Shown: positions 25,793-35,543, counted from the stretch's first letter. The stretch: 42,775 nucleotides of DNA from Patescibacteria group bacterium (GCA_022705575.1 JAKJED010000003.1:1-42775), one strand, 5' to 3'. The notes: generated from the letters alone by a model not told the origin. Program-made: numbers and translations.

Positions 25793-28700
25793 TTATTTAT
25801 CAGCCTTGGACTGATTTGTATTTTTACCTTTGTTGTTTGATTCTTTGTTTAAAATCTCTGCTGAATTCACAGCATTGATTGCAAATCCCAACGATCTAAT
25901 TTCGCTCAATAAAACATTAAATGACGAGGGTAAATGAGGGGCCTGAATCGGTCTCCCCTTAATAATTGAGTCATAAGCATTTGCACGACCAATAACATCA
26001 TCAGATTTTATAGTCAACATTTCCTGAAGCGTGTATGCCGCGCCATATCCTTCTAATGCCCATACTTCCATCTCTCCAAATCTTTGTCCTCCAAATTGCG
26101 CTTTTCCGCCCAGCGGTTGTTGAGTAATTAATGAATATGGTCCAATCGAACGCATATGAATTTTATCTTCAACTAAATGATTTAATTTCATCATATAAAT
26201 TTGTCCAACCGTAACCGGATTAATAAATGATTCTCCTGTTCTTCCGTCATATAAAACAACTTTTCCATTTTCCGGTAATCCTGTCTTTTTAAGTTCTGTT
26301 TTAATTTCTTCTTCGGTTACTCCTGAAAAAGGTGGACTATATGTTCTATACCCCAATTTTTTTGCCGCCCAACCAAGGTGAGTTTCTAAAATTTGTCCCA
26401 AATTCATACGCGAAGCAACACCCAGCGGATTTAAAACAATATCAATCGGCGTTCCGTCAGATAAATACGGCATATCTTGTTCAGGCAGTATTTTCGAAAT
26501 AACACCTTTATTTCCATGTCTTCCCGCAAGCTTATCACCAATAGAAACCTTTCTGAATTGCGCAACTTCGATCCTTATTGATTTGATAATTCCGGTTTGC
26601 AATTTATCTCCTTTTTCTCTAGAAAAAATTTTAACCCCCACCACTCTTCCACATTTGCCATGGGATAATTTTAATGACGTATCTTTAATGTCTCTTGCCT
26701 TGTCTCCAAAAATTGCGCGCAATAATCTTTCTTCAGCAGTTAAATCTGTTTCACCTTTGGGTGAAATTTTCCCAACTAAAATATCATCTGGACCAATTTC
26801 TGCTCCGATTCTTACAATGCCTTCTTCGTCTAAATCTTTTAATCTATCCTCTCCAACATTAGGAATATCAGGAGTGGTAATTTCTGGTCCAAGTTTTGTA
26901 TCACGCACATCACAAATATGTTCTTCTATATGAATAGAACTAAATCTGTCATCTTTTACTAATTTTTCTGAAAGCACAATTGCGTCTTCGAAATTTGAAC
27001 CCGACCACGACATAAACGCAACCAATAAGTTCTGTCCTAAAGCTAATTCTCCTTTCTGTGTTGAAGTACTATCAGCAATGACATCTCCTTTGCAAATTTT
27101 TTGACCCGGCTTAACAATCGGCCTTTGATGAATACATGTATATTCATTTGATCTAAGATAATTATTCAAAGGATAATTTTTTATTGTTCCTTTTGATGAA
27201 ATAACAATATGTAAAGCATCTACTTCTTTGATTACTCCATCGCTTGGAGCAAGCATAACTTGTCCTGAATCTATAGCTACTTTTCCCTCGATACCTGTTC
27301 CAACAAGCGGAGCCTGTGAATTAACTAATGGTACCGCTTGTCTCTGCATATTTGAACCCATAAGCGCGCGATTAGAATCGTCGTGTTCAACAAATGGAAT
27401 CAGTGCCGTAGCAATAGAAATACATTGATAGGGAGAGATATCAATATAATTAACATCTTTTTTATCAACAATTCCCGGCTCCCCATAAATTCTTGCCTCA
27501 ACTCTTTTTTCTACAATATGATTATTAGAATCTAATTTAACTCCAGCATGAGCAATATTATATTTTTCTTCCTCAGAGGCGTCCATATAAATAATTTCAT
27601 TAGTAACTTTTCCGTTATCAACTTTTCTATATGGGGTTTCAATAAAACCGTAATCATTAATTTTTGCATAACTGGCTAAATGTCCGACTAAACCGATATT
27701 CGGACCTTCAGGAGTTTCAATCGGACAAATTCTTCCATAGTGCGAAGGATGTACATCGCGAACTTCAAAACCCGCCCTTTCCTTGGTTAAACCACCGGGA
27801 CCCATTGCTGATAATCTTCGTTTATGCTCAAGTTCCGACAAGGGATTTACTTGGTTCATAAACTGAGATAACTGTGAAGAAGTAAAAAATTCTTTAACCG
27901 CTGCCATTAAAGGACGAGCATTAATTAATTGCGCCGGCGCTAAATTATATGCATCCATCGTACTCATTCTGTCTCTGATAGTTCTAATCATTCTTGCCAT
28001 ACCAACTCTAAATTTGTTTTGCAACAATTCTCCTAATGACCTTACTCTTCTATTTCCTAAATGATCAATATCGTCTCCGATCATGTCTGGATTATTGTTT
28101 AATTTAATAATTTCTTTAATTGTTGCTACCACATCTTCTTTTCTTAAAATTCTGTGTTCAGGATCAAGCGGAGTATTAATTCCCATTCTATGATTTAATT
28201 TATATCTTCCTACTTCTGACAAATCATATCTGTCAAAATTCTTAAACATATTTTCAATCAACTGCTTGGCATTGTCTACTGCGGCCAAATCGCCCGGCCT
28301 AATTCTTTTATAAATTTCAATCCATGCATCATCGGTTGTTTTTGCCGGGTCTTTTGCCAATGTTTCTTTAATATATTGAATTTCTAGATCATTATCAACA
28401 TCTTTAAATTCTTTTAAAATTTGTTCATCGGTTTCTAATCCGAAAATTCTTAATAACGATGTTGCGGGAATTTTTCTTTTTCTATCAATTCTTACAACAA
28501 TAGTATTGTTTATTTCAGTATCAAATTCCAACCAAGCGCCTCGATTAGGAATAATTTTTGCGCCATGGACTTTTCTCCCTCTCGCGTATCCCGTCTTAAA
28601 AAAAACACCCGCGGATCTTATCAACTGGGAAATAACCACTCTTTCCACTCCGTTGACAATAAATGTTCCGCGGGGAGTAATCAAAGGAAAATCAGTGAGA

Positions 28701-29005
28701 AAAATCTCCTGTTCCTTTGTTTCATTCGCTTTTTTGTTTACTAATTTTAATTTTACTTTTAAAGCTGCTTCATAAGATAAACTATTTTTTTTCGCCTTCA
28801 TCTCGTCACATTTCGGTTCATCTAAATAATAATCTGTAAAATATAAAGAAATATCCTTACCGCCATAATCGACGATAGGAGATATTTCATCAAAAAGTTC
28901 TCTTAACCCTTTTTCTAAAAATAATTTATAACTGTTTAATTGGAGTTCTACTAAATTAGGAAGAGGATATAATTTTTTGGGATAGTTTGAAAAATATTTA
29001 ATCAT
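25793..29005 (-). CDS. rpoB: RNA polymerase subunit beta
   Basis: The 1070-residue beta subunit has the fork-loop and rifampicin region ([31 protein letters not shown]), the active-site-proximal [20 protein letters not shown], and the C-terminal [32 protein letters not shown]. The rifampicin-contact residues of the wild-type form (SQLSQFMDQ-like, H, RLS) are recognisable, with N replacing D in QFMNQ. It is shorter than E. coli beta because the large inserts are absent. A long leader of some 90 bases with one hairpin (CCCTGTTTTAGGG) precedes the ATG. Confidence 0.98.
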   Translation of the reverse strand: MIKYFSNYPKKLYPLPNLVELQLNSYKLFLEKGLRELFDEISPIVDYGGKDISLYFTDYYLDEPKCDEMKAKKNSLSYEAALKVKLKLVNKKANETKEQEIFLTDFPLITPRGTFIVNGVERVVISQLIRSAGVFFKTGYARGRKVHGAKIIPNRGAWLEFDTEINNTIVVRIDRKRKIPATSLLRIFGLETDEQILKEFKDVDNDLEIQYIKETLAKDPAKTTDDAWIEIYKRIRPGDLAAVDNAKQLIENMFKNFDRYDLSEVGRYKLNHRMGINTPLDPEHRILRKEDVVATIKEIIKLNNNPDMIGDDIDHLGNRRVRSLGELLQNKFRVGMARMIRTIRDRMSTMDAYNLAPAQLINARPLMAAVKEFFTSSQLSQFMNQVNPLSELEHKRRLSAMGPGGLTKERAGFEVRDVHPSHYGRICPIETPEGPNIGLVGHLASYAKINDYGFIETPYRKVDNGKVTNEIIYMDASEEEKYNIAHAGVKLDSNNHIVEKRVEARIYGEPGIVDKKDVNYIDISPYQCISIATALIPFVEHDDSNRALMGSNMQRQAVPLVNSQAPLVGTGIEGKVAIDSGQVMLAPSDGVIKEVDALHIVISSKGTIKNYPLNNYLRSNEYTCIHQRPIVKPGQKICKGDVIADSTSTQKGELALGQNLLVAFMSWSGSNFEDAIVLSEKLVKDDRFSSIHIEEHICDVRDTKLGPEITTPDIPNVGEDRLKDLDEEGIVRIGAEIGPDDILVGKISPKGETDLTAEERLLRAIFGDKARDIKDTSLKLSHGKCGRVVGVKIFSREKGDKLQTGIIKSIRIEVAQFRKVSIGDKLAGRHGNKGVISKILPEQDMPYLSDGTPIDIVLNPLGVASRMNLGQILETHLGWAAKKLGYRTYSPPFSGVTEEEIKTELKKTGLPENGKVVLYDGRTGESFINPVTVGQIYMMKLNHLVEDKIHMRSIGPYSLITQQPLGGKAQFGGQRFGEMEVWALEGYGAAYTLQEMLTIKSDDVIGRANAYDSIIKGRPIQAPHLPSSFNVLLSEIRSLGFAINAVNSAEILNKESNNKGKNTNQSKADK

Positions 29006-29097
29006 GGAGAAGAAAGACCTTTTTAAAATACGAAAAGATATAGAAATTCACCCTAAAACAGGGCTTCTACAGCTTTATTTTTCCTTAATTAAATCTT

Positions 29098-29388
29098 TTA
29101 GAAGTCAAGTGCTTGTTTTGTGGCTCTCACAATGCGTTGTGATGTGAGCCCGACTTCTTTATGACTTATAATCTTGATATTCTTAACTTGTTCTATTTTA
29201 AGTTTAGCAGATTTTAAAACCTTGTCAAGTGTGGATAAGATAGAATCCGTATTTTCGGCAATTTTACAATACTTTTTATCCTTATTCTGCACCATTATTT
29301 CAATCTTAGACTTCCCATGCCTCCCTGTTTTCTTGTTCGCCAAAATCTCAGCAAAGGCAGAATCTATTTTAAATATTAGTTGAGGCAT
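29098..29388 (-). CDS. TsaB-like short protein
   Basis: From the ATG at 29388 the frame gives 96 residues (MPQLIFKIDSAFAEILANKK...). The middle (DSILSTLDKVLKSAKLKIEQVKNIKI) and the end (GLTSQRIVRATKQALDF) resemble the first lobe of TsaB, the scaffold of the tRNA threonylcarbamoyl-adenosine enzyme, at its GSFTGLRIG...ALG region. The second lobe is absent, and the glycine-rich part of the motif is degenerate. The open frame runs back to a TTG at 29502, but a good promoter lies inside that part, so the short start is better. It may be a remnant or a small dedicated protein. Confidence 0.5.
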   Translation of the reverse strand: MPQLIFKIDSAFAEILANKKTGRHGKSKIEIMVQNKDKKYCKIAENTDSILSTLDKVLKSAKLKIEQVKNIKIISHKEVGLTSQRIVRATKQALDF

Positions 29389-29448
29389 TGTTGTCTTGTT
29401 TATAAAATCAAAAATTAATCTTTTAATAAAATTCTCTATATCTATTTC

Positions 29449-29477
29449 ATTATATAAAGTAAAAAAAAAGCAGTCAA
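29449..29477 (-). promoter_or_regulatory. promoter upstream of the TsaB-like gene and rpoBC
   Basis: TTGACT (29472-29477) and a perfect TATAAT (29449-29454) on the minus strand have a 17-base spacer. The predicted transcription start lies about 50 bases before the ATG at 29388, so the messenger has a leader. It could also drive rpoBC through the small gene. Confidence 0.7.
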
Positions 29478-29580
29478 TCCTGACAAAACAACAAAAAAAC
29501 AAACATCTTTGAGAGATTGCAGTACGATTAAAATTGATGTCAAAAAAAATAAAAATTAACGATGAATTATAAATTTGCGA

Positions 29581-29609
29581 TTGACATTATTGCAAAAACA
29601 GACTATCAT
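29581..29609 (+). promoter_or_regulatory. promoter of the 95-residue gene
   Basis: Perfect TTGACA (29581-29586), a 17-base spacer and TATCAT (29604-29609) are followed by a 20-25 base leader. Confidence 0.7.
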
Positions 29610-29625
29610 AAAAATTAAAGAAATC

Positions 29626-29633
29626 AAAGGAGG
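29626..29633 (+). promoter_or_regulatory. strong Shine-Dalgarno site
   Basis: AAAGGAGG lies six bases before the ATG at 29640. It is the only near-perfect ribosome-binding site I see in the window and fixes the start of the following gene. Confidence 0.85.
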
Positions 29634-29639
29634 ATAAAA

Positions 29640-29927
29640 ATGTCTTTATCTTTAGAATTGCTGAAGAAAGCAAAAACACCACAGCAGGTAGTGTATTGTT
29701 TAAATAGTATGGGAGCGCATGTTCATTTTAAAAAATGGTCTAATGGAACAATTGATGTTTGGACCAAAAGAAGGCCATTTAAAAAAGCGTGGGCAAAAGT
29801 AAGCATCTTTCAATGGGAAGAAATCACAAGAATTCTCGCAAAAAATTTTAGTTTTAAATTTGATACTTTACTAAAAAAGTGGCATGGCATTTATAGCCTC
29901 ACGGCACATAAGTGGGTCAAAAAGTAA
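29640..29927 (+). CDS. 95-residue hypothetical protein
   Basis: I do not recognise this family. The product is basic and aromatic-rich (HFKKWSNGTIDVWTKRRPFKKAWAKV), with no membrane segment. The alternating pattern suggests a small beta/alpha fold that could bind nucleic acid. It has a consensus promoter, a strong Shine-Dalgarno site and a rho-independent terminator of its own, and it faces opposite to its neighbours. This marks it as a complete single-gene unit, possibly acquired. Confidence 0.8.
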   Translation: MSLSLELLKKAKTPQQVVYCLNSMGAHVHFKKWSNGTIDVWTKRRPFKKAWAKVSIFQWEEITRILAKNFSFKFDTLLKKWHGIYSLTAHKWVKK

Positions 29928-29932
29928 ATTAA

Positions 29933-29967
29933 ACGCCGTCAGCCTTGGGCTGACGGCGTAATTTTTT
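29933..29967. terminator. terminator between the 95-residue gene and rodA
   Basis: A perfect 12-bp stem (acgccgtcagcc / ggctgacggcgt) with a TTG loop is followed by a T run on the plus side. The convergent rodA stop is two bases further on, so it may serve both. Confidence 0.88.
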
Positions 29968-29968
29968 A

Positions 29969-31054
29969 TTATTTTTCTCGTATTGCTATGCTTTGAACCA
30001 TACCAAGCATTATAAAATTAATTAACAAATTGCTTCCGCCATAAGATATAAACGATAATGGAATTCCTGTAATCGGCAAAACCCCTAAATTCATTCCAAT
30101 GTTTACAAAAACATGAAACACAAAAATAATAACACTCCCCACACAAAACAACCTCGCAAAATTATTTTCCGCCCTGATTGCAATTTTAATAATCCTAAAA
30201 AATAAAAGAAAATAGAGAATAAAAATGATTATTAATCCTGCAAATCCCCACTCTTCGCCGATTGAAGCAAAAATAAAATCAGTGTGCTGCTCGGGAAGAA
30301 AATTTAGTTGCGATTGCGGTCCATGTCCCAACCCCCTGCCCCAAAATTGTCCTGAACCAATTGCAATCATTGATTGAATTCTATGATACCCACTTCCTTG
30401 CGGATCCAAATAAGGATTAATAAAATTAATAATTCTGTCTTTTTGATACGGTTTTAAAATTCCCAACCATGCAACAGCAAATAAAATAATACCAATTAAA
30501 AATAAAAATAAAAGCTGTTTTAATTTAATTCCGGCAATTATCATCACCCCCAACCAAAGAAAAACTAAAACCATTGCTGAACCAAAATCCGGTTGAAGAA
30601 AAACTAACCCTACAACTAAAAGCGTATAAATGCCGGAAATAACAATATGTTTTAAACGATAAAGTTCTATGTGCCTTATGGAAAAATATTGAGCAAAAAT
30701 TAGCACCATCGCTAACTTGGCAATTTCTACCGGCTCAATATTAAAAAATCCCAAATTTAACCAACTCGCAGCGCCCTTTGATTTTCCCACAAACAAAACA
30801 ATCGTTAAAAGAAAAATTGAAATAAAATACAGCGCCAAAAGCGGTGTAGAATGATTTCTAAAAAGGCGATAATCGACAAATGCAAAAATCAACATTAAAA
30901 AAAAGCCGACAATAATAAAAATCATCTGCTTATAAAAAAAACTTTTTTCTTGATAAAACGAGGTGCTGTAAATTGACATCAGCCCAATAATCGTCAAAAG
31001 TAAAACACTGATTATCAACACCCAATCAAGCTTTTTTAAAAAATACAAAAACAT
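29969..31054 (-). CDS. rodA: RodA-type peptidoglycan glycosyltransferase (SEDS)
   Basis: RodA polymerises lipid II into glycan strands for lateral wall growth. The 361-residue SEDS protein has about ten membrane helices and the family motifs FLQPDFGSAMVL, GYHRIQSMIAIGSGQFWGRGLGHGPQSQLNFLPEQHTDFIFASIGEEWGF and the C-terminal ISYGGSNLLINFIMLGMVQSI. The long extracellular loop with QSQLNFLPE is more typical of RodA than of FtsW. It is encoded immediately downstream of a small membrane protein (one-base gap), so both may act in the elongation complex. Confidence 0.93.
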   Translation of the reverse strand: MFLYFLKKLDWVLIISVLLLTIIGLMSIYSTSFYQEKSFFYKQMIFIIVGFFLMLIFAFVDYRLFRNHSTPLLALYFISIFLLTIVLFVGKSKGAASWLNLGFFNIEPVEIAKLAMVLIFAQYFSIRHIELYRLKHIVISGIYTLLVVGLVFLQPDFGSAMVLVFLWLGVMIIAGIKLKQLLFLFLIGIILFAVAWLGILKPYQKDRIINFINPYLDPQGSGYHRIQSMIAIGSGQFWGRGLGHGPQSQLNFLPEQHTDFIFASIGEEWGFAGLIIIFILYFLLFFRIIKIAIRAENNFARLFCVGSVIIFVFHVFVNIGMNLGVLPITGIPLSFISYGGSNLLINFIMLGMVQSIAIREK

Positions 31055-31055
31055 T

Positions 31056-31820
31056 TTAATTTATTATTGTTTCGAAAATATTGGTATAAGCACGAACATC
31101 AAATGATTTTATTTCCGATACCGCATACGGCCAAACCATTTCAAATCCCCTGCTTTCATTCATTAAAACCGTATTCATCGAGGTCTTGGAAACAGCAATA
31201 ATTTTATCATTTTCATCAAACAAAACTCCTGCAATTTCTATAGTATTAAAATTGTAGCTGGTTTTGTTCTCAATCGTCCCCACCAACTTGCTGCTGGTTT
31301 CAAATTTTTGGTATTCTTTATTTTTAATCCTGATTTCTAAATCATTGATTTCGTTTATTTTTTTCCAAACAATATTTGTTATTTCAAAATCTATTTCAGA
31401 AACAGTTTTATCTGAACCAACCCTTGTTTCAATAATATATTTTACTTCTTGAGGCAATATATATGTCTTACCTGTCCTTACGCCAATTAATTGATTATTG
31501 TTATCATATAAACTAAACTTATAATTTAAAATTTCTCCGCCCAAATAAATGTTTGGATTTTTTATTCGCGCAACCAAATCATAACTGTCGGCTACGGTCT
31601 GAATAAATTCTTTGTTAAGAATTTTTATTTGTTCAATATTCTCACATTTCTTACACGGCCCTCCGCAATCAATATCATCTTCATTTTGATTTTTAATTCC
31701 ATCACTACAAGTCGGTCCACTCGGCCTAGAAACAAGATAATAAACTCCAATCACAATAATCGCAATAATTATTATATAAACAATTCCAATTAAAAATTGT
31801 TTTTTTGCGTAATGATTCAT
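31056..31820 (-). CDS. membrane-anchored protein with a cysteine motif and beta domain
   Basis: The 254-residue product has a signal anchor (about 10-30) and, just outside it, the six-residue-spaced cysteine motif CSDGIKNQNEDDIDCGGPCKKC, which recurs in surface proteins of several phyla. The rest is beta-rich (SLYDNNNQLIGVRTGKTYILP, SKLVGTIENKTSYNFNTIEIAGVLFDENDKII) and looks like one or two FxLYD-type domains. No function is known. It is the first gene of a unit with rodA, separated by one base, so a role near the wall machinery is plausible. Confidence 0.8.
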   Translation of the reverse strand: MNHYAKKQFLIGIVYIIIIAIIVIGVYYLVSRPSGPTCSDGIKNQNEDDIDCGGPCKKCENIEQIKILNKEFIQTVADSYDLVARIKNPNIYLGGEILNYKFSLYDNNNQLIGVRTGKTYILPQEVKYIIETRVGSDKTVSEIDFEITNIVWKKINEINDLEIRIKNKEYQKFETSSKLVGTIENKTSYNFNTIEIAGVLFDENDKIIAVSKTSMNTVLMNESRGFEMVWPYAVSEIKSFDVRAYTNIFETIIN

Positions 31821-31828
31821 ATATTTTA

Positions 31829-31837
31829 ATTATAACA
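31829..31837 (-). promoter_or_regulatory. extended -10 promoter of the 31820 gene
   Basis: TG-T-TATAAT on the minus strand (TATAAT at 31829-31834) lies eight bases before the ATG, again a near-leaderless layout. It sits immediately after the rRNA terminator. Confidence 0.65.
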
Positions 31838-31856
31838 AATTCAAAACAAAAACAAA

Positions 31857-31876
31857 AACCCCGCAATCGCGGGGTT
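31857..31876 (-). terminator. rRNA unit terminator
   Basis: On the minus strand aaccccgc pairs with gcggggtt around a four-base loop, followed by TTTTTGTTTTTG. It ends the 23S-5S transcript. Confidence 0.85.
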
Positions 31877-31904
31877 AATCAGATATATAAATCATAATCA
31901 TTAT

Positions 31905-32010
31905 AGGAGAGCTACCTACTCTTGCGCAAAGCGCTACCATCGGCCCTAAAGGATTTCACTTCTGAGTTCGAAATGGGATCAGGTGGAGCACCTCAGGTAT
32001 AGCTCCCTTA
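31905..32010 (-). rRNA. rrf: 5S ribosomal RNA
   Basis: The ends pair as helix I (AAGGGAGCTA with TAGCTCTCCT). The interior contains the conserved CCCATTTCGAACTCAGAAGT stretch and GATGGTAGCG. It lies about 50 bases after 23S on the same strand and is flanked by a short inverted repeat (AATCAT / ATGATT) suited to processing. The exact ends are estimated. Confidence 0.95.
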
Positions 32011-32352
32011 CAATGATTACGATTTATTTATAAAATGTAGTTTCCAAAAATTGCCAGCCTAATTAAACAGGCAAACGATTTATTAGTACTTCTCGGCTTA
32101 ATGCCTCTCGGCACTTACACCTGAAGCCTATCAACCTTGTAGTCTTCAAGGAATCTACGATACCTTATCTTGAGAAAAGTTTCACGCTTAGATGCTTTCA
32201 GCGTTTATCTTCGCCAAACTTAGCTACCCAGCAGTGCCCTTGGCAGGACAGCTGGCACACCAGAGGTTTGTTCATCCCGGTCCTCTCGTACTAGGGACAA
32301 AGTCTCTCAAGTATCAACGCCCACGACAGATAGGAGTCCAACCTGTCTCACG

Positions 32353-33066
32353 CATATTGATCACTTATTACTAAGTGTATGGACTATACCACCTTCCCGT
32401 ATTACGGGAAGATCGACGTTTTAGCTTAATATTTCTATTAAACTCTAATTTCAATAAATTGAAATTAAGTCTCTACGGGGCTAATAAATTCTCTTTTTTC
32501 TTTTTTTAGAATAATTTAAAGTTCTAAATAATTCTATTTTATCTGCCAAAACAATAAAATCTTTTTTATCTTTTATTTTAGATTTCATTTTTAATATCTC
32601 CAACATTAATTTTGCCTGCTTGTTTTTAAGTCGTAGAAACAAAATAGTATTTTGAATTATTGTTTTTATTCCTTGTTCGTCTCCAATAATCCATTCTACA
32701 ATACCATCGTTTCTTTTTCTTAAATAACCGATTCCAAAATCTTTTTGAAGAAGTTTCAATTTTTCTTCTTCTTTTTGAGATTGAAAAAAGGCAATTGTCG
32801 GAGCAATTTGAAATCCAAAACGATAAGATTTATTTGGTTTAATTCTTACATAGATACTTCCGTCTCCATCTAAAAACCCTGCCAAATAAGACCAATTTTT
32901 AGTGTTTTTACTCATAAAGAAAATTTACAGCTTCCCTCGGTATTATCCTATCATATGACAGGTTGAGTGTCAATATATAATAGGACTTCACCGATATGAG
33001 TCGATTTCACATTCCGATATTACTATCAGAAGCCGCCAAATTTGCTAACAGTAACAAATTTAGTTG
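32353..33066 (-). mobile_element. group I intron in 23S rRNA (2593-type site)
   Basis: The 714-base insert interrupts AAACCGT / CGTGAGACAGG, the sequence around E. coli position 2593 that also contains the I-CreI target. The upstream exon ends in U and the intron ends in G (AATATG), as group I chemistry needs. Joining the exons restores AAACCGTCGTGAGACAGG. Core elements seen are R-like GTAGAGACTT and S-like GGTATAGTCC, which form P7 by GACU/AGUC. The endonuclease gene lies in a loop upstream of R. The insertion point rests on alignment to the conserved exon and is strong. The fine subgroup is not assigned. Confidence 0.9.
32481..32915 (-). CDS. I-CreI-like LAGLIDADG homing endonuclease
   Basis: The 144-residue protein closely follows I-CreI of the Chlamydomonas chloroplast over most of its length. 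It has one LAGLIDADG helix (YLAGFLDGDGSIYVRIKPN, catalytic aspartate in GDG), FQIAPTIAFFQSQK, GIGYLRKRNDGIVEWIIGDE, and FLRLKNKQAKLMLEILK. The single motif implies a homodimer. Such enzymes cut intronless 23S alleles at the insertion site and so spread the intron. The frame is intact and the catalytic residue is present, so it may be active. It is read from inside the intron and needs either the precursor or free intron RNA as message. Confidence 0.93.
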   Translation of the reverse strand: MSKNTKNWSYLAGFLDGDGSIYVRIKPNKSYRFGFQIAPTIAFFQSQKEEEKLKLLQKDFGIGYLRKRNDGIVEWIIGDEQGIKTIIQNTILFLRLKNKQAKLMLEILKMKSKIKDKKDFIVLADKIELFRTLNYSKKRKKRIY

Positions 33067-33112
33067 ACGGTTTAAACCCAGCTCACGTACCTCTTTAATT
33101 GGCGAACAGCCA

Positions 33113-33143
<31 letters not shown>

Positions 33144-33908
33144 AGATGAGCCGACATCGAGGTGCCGAACAGACGCGTCGATATGGACTCTCAGCGCCTA
33201 CCAGCCTGTTATCCCCAGGGTAGCTTTTATCCGATAATCTCCCCCGATTCTATTAACCAGGGTTGGTTCACTAGATTCTGCTTTCGCAACTGCTTGACCT
33301 GTCAGTCTCGCAGTAAAGCTGACTTATGCTCTTACACTATCACTCCGATTTCCATCCGGAGCTAGTCAACCTTTAAACGCCTCCGTTACCTTTTAGGAGG
33401 CTAGCGCCCCACCAAAACTACCCACCTGGCACTGTCCCTCTCTATTAAGAGGGGTTAGTTTTAACAATTTTAAAGAATGGTGTTTCATTGACGGATCCAT
33501 CCCAACCAAAATCGAGACTTCAAATCCTACCATCTACGCTACGCATCAAAATCGTTAAAACAATACCAAGATATAGTAAAGCTCCTGGGGTCTTTTCGTC
33601 TTGTCGCGGGTAGTCAGCATCTTCACTGACATTGCATTTTCACCGGGCTCTTCGTTGAGACAGTTTCCCAGTCGTTACACTTTTCCTGCAGGACATAACT
33701 TACATGTCAAGGAATTTCGGTACCTTAGGACGATTATAGTTATCGCCGACGTTCACTGGGGCTTCAAGCACTCAGCTGTAACCTTGCGGCCACAACCGGC
33801 ACTATTAACCTTCCAGCACTGGTCAAGTGTCAGCCCCTATACATCCTCTTACGAGTTAGCAGGGACCTGTGTTTTTAGTAAACAGTCGCTAGGAATCTTT
33901 AGCTGCGT

Positions 33909-33924
33909 CCCCGATAAATCGGGG
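33909..33924. repeat. 23S palindrome CCCCGAT/ATCGGGG, copy 1
   Basis: CCCCGAT-AA-ATCGGGG is a perfect hairpin tip in the 23S gene. The inner 14 bases recur at 35113-35126, and the same 7-bp stem with another loop occurs at 34935-34952. Confidence 0.7.
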
Positions 33925-34462
33925 AAGGCCTTATTGCGAACTTACGGCCGTTGTTTTGCCGAGTTCCTTAACGAAGGTTAACCCGTTCACCTTAGGCTTC
34001 TCGCCTCGCCCACCTGTGTCAGTTTACGGTACGGATTCTATATTTCTTTCGCCGATTGGCGAACATAGAAGTTTTTCTCGAGGACTTGCTCATTAAAGTC
34101 GTTCCGATCGAAACCGAAACTTCTTGAGTGTCTTGAAGTAATCCAAGCCGGATTTGCCTAACTTGGCTTCTTAACATACAAACAGAAATCCAATAATCTG
34201 CTTCAACTACTAAATCCTGTCACTCCGTAGAAAAAATATAGAAGGGTCGGAATATTAACCGACTGAACATCAACTACCCCTTTCGGGTTTGTCTTAGATC
34301 CGCCTAACCCTTGGCTGATTTACATTGCCAAGGAAACCTGAGGCTTTCGGTGGTCCGATTTCTCATCGGACTTGTGGTTACTCATACCAACATTCTCTCT
34401 TCTTCCAACTCCAGCCCGACTCACGTCGAACCTTCACTGTTGGAAAAATGCTCCTCTACCAC

Positions 34463-34481
34463 CTCCGACGCAAGGTCGGAG
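34463..34481. repeat. 23S palindrome CTCCGAC/GTCGGAG, copy 1
   Basis: CTCCGAC-GCAAG-GTCGGAG is the tip of a domain II helix. A copy differing by one loop base is at 35642-35662 in domain I, and the stem alone recurs in dnaG (4326-4345). Confidence 0.7.
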
Positions 34482-34934
34482 ATCCGCATCTTCGGTATTA
34501 AATTTGAGCCCCGTTACATTTTCAGCGCGTCTCATCATACCCAATAAAGGGATAGAATGGTGAGTTGTTACACACTCTTTAAATGATGGCTACTTCTGAG
34601 CCAACATCCCATCTGTCAAAGACAAAACACTTCTTTTACCACTTAATTTAATTTTGGGACCTTAGATGGCGGTCTGGGCTATTTCCCTTTTGACCATGGA
34701 GCTTAGCCCCCACGGTCTTACTCCCTTGCTGTCTGCCTTAGTATTCGGAGTTTAATTTAGTGAGTAGGCTTACGCCACCTCAACCAATTTAGTGCTCTAC
34801 CCCTAAGGAGAAAAACAAGAGGCTATGCCTAAACATATTTCGAGGAGAACCAGCTATTACCAGGTTCGATTAGCTTTTCACTCCAACCCACAGCTCATTC
34901 CCCAGTATTGCACGGCTGGTGGATTCGGACCTTC

Positions 34935-34952
34935 CCCCGATTTTCATCGGGG
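34935..34952. repeat. 23S palindrome CCCCGAT/ATCGGGG, copy 2
   Basis: The stem CCCCGAT/ATCGGGG with a TTTC loop caps another 23S helix and is the same stem as at 33909-33924. Confidence 0.65.
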
Positions 34953-35112
34953 TTCATCCTGTCCATGGGTAGCTCACCTGGCTTCGGGTCTTATGCATAT
35001 TGTTATAATTCGCGCTTTTAACACTCGGTTTCCCTATGCCTCCATCCTATTCGGACTTAAACAACAACATACATAAACTCGTTGGTTCGTTCTGCAAAAA
35101 GCACGCCGTCAT

Positions 35113-35126
35113 CCCGATAAATCGGG
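35113..35126. repeat. 23S palindrome CCCGAT/ATCGGG, copy 3
   Basis: The 14-base CCCGATAAATCGGG is identical to the centre of the hairpin at 33909-33924 and caps a different helix. Confidence 0.65.
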
Positions 35127-35183
35127 ACTCCGACTCTTTGTAAGTATATGGTTTCAGGTACTATTTCAACGCCCTCATCGGGC

Positions 35184-35222
<39 letters not shown>

Positions 35223-35449
35223 ATCACTAGAAGTATTTAGCCTTTCCTAGATAGTTCAGGATGTTTCTTGCGAGATTACATGTTCTCGCAATACTCAAGA
35301 TTAACAACCAAGAGTATAAGACCCTTTTCATCTACAGGACTATTACCTTCTATGGTAGAACTTTCCAGTTCTTTCAATTAAGGAAGTCTTAATTTTTTAT
35401 CACTCTTTAAGATTTCTCTAATGTTATTATCTTACTACCCCCACCGCTG

Positions 35450-35543
35450 CTATGCAGCGGAAGCACCAATCACCAAGATACAAATTCCAAATTATTTGGT
35501 TGTTGTTTCTTGTTTCTTGGAATTTCCGATGCAGAGCATCGGT
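35450..35543. repeat. AT-rich insertion in 23S domain I
   Basis: This stretch is bounded by two palindromes (GCTGCTATGCAGC and GATGCAGAGCATC). Inside are a 9-bp inverted repeat (AAATTCCAA / TTGGAATTT, 35482-35490 and 35517-35525) and a short palindrome CCAAATAATTTGG. It enlarges a variable helix near E. coli position 270 and does not look like conserved rRNA. Confidence 0.6.

Noticed and set aside
29389-29502. N-terminal extension of the TsaB-like frame from a TTG
   Set aside because: A TTGACT/TATAAT promoter lies inside it, and the extra residues are low-complexity phenylalanine and cysteine.
32192-32374. Open frame on the plus strand
   Set aside because: It is antisense to conserved 23S rRNA and runs into the intron boundary.
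33162-33365. Open frame opposite 23S rRNA
   Set aside because: The DNA is conserved 23S, and such antisense frames are a common false gene call.
33601-33981. 126-residue frame opposite 23S rRNA
   Set aside because: It is a familiar spurious translation of antisense 23S with no start signal.
34311-35076. Several frames opposite 23S rRNA
   Set aside because: They overlap conserved rRNA helices and overlap one another.
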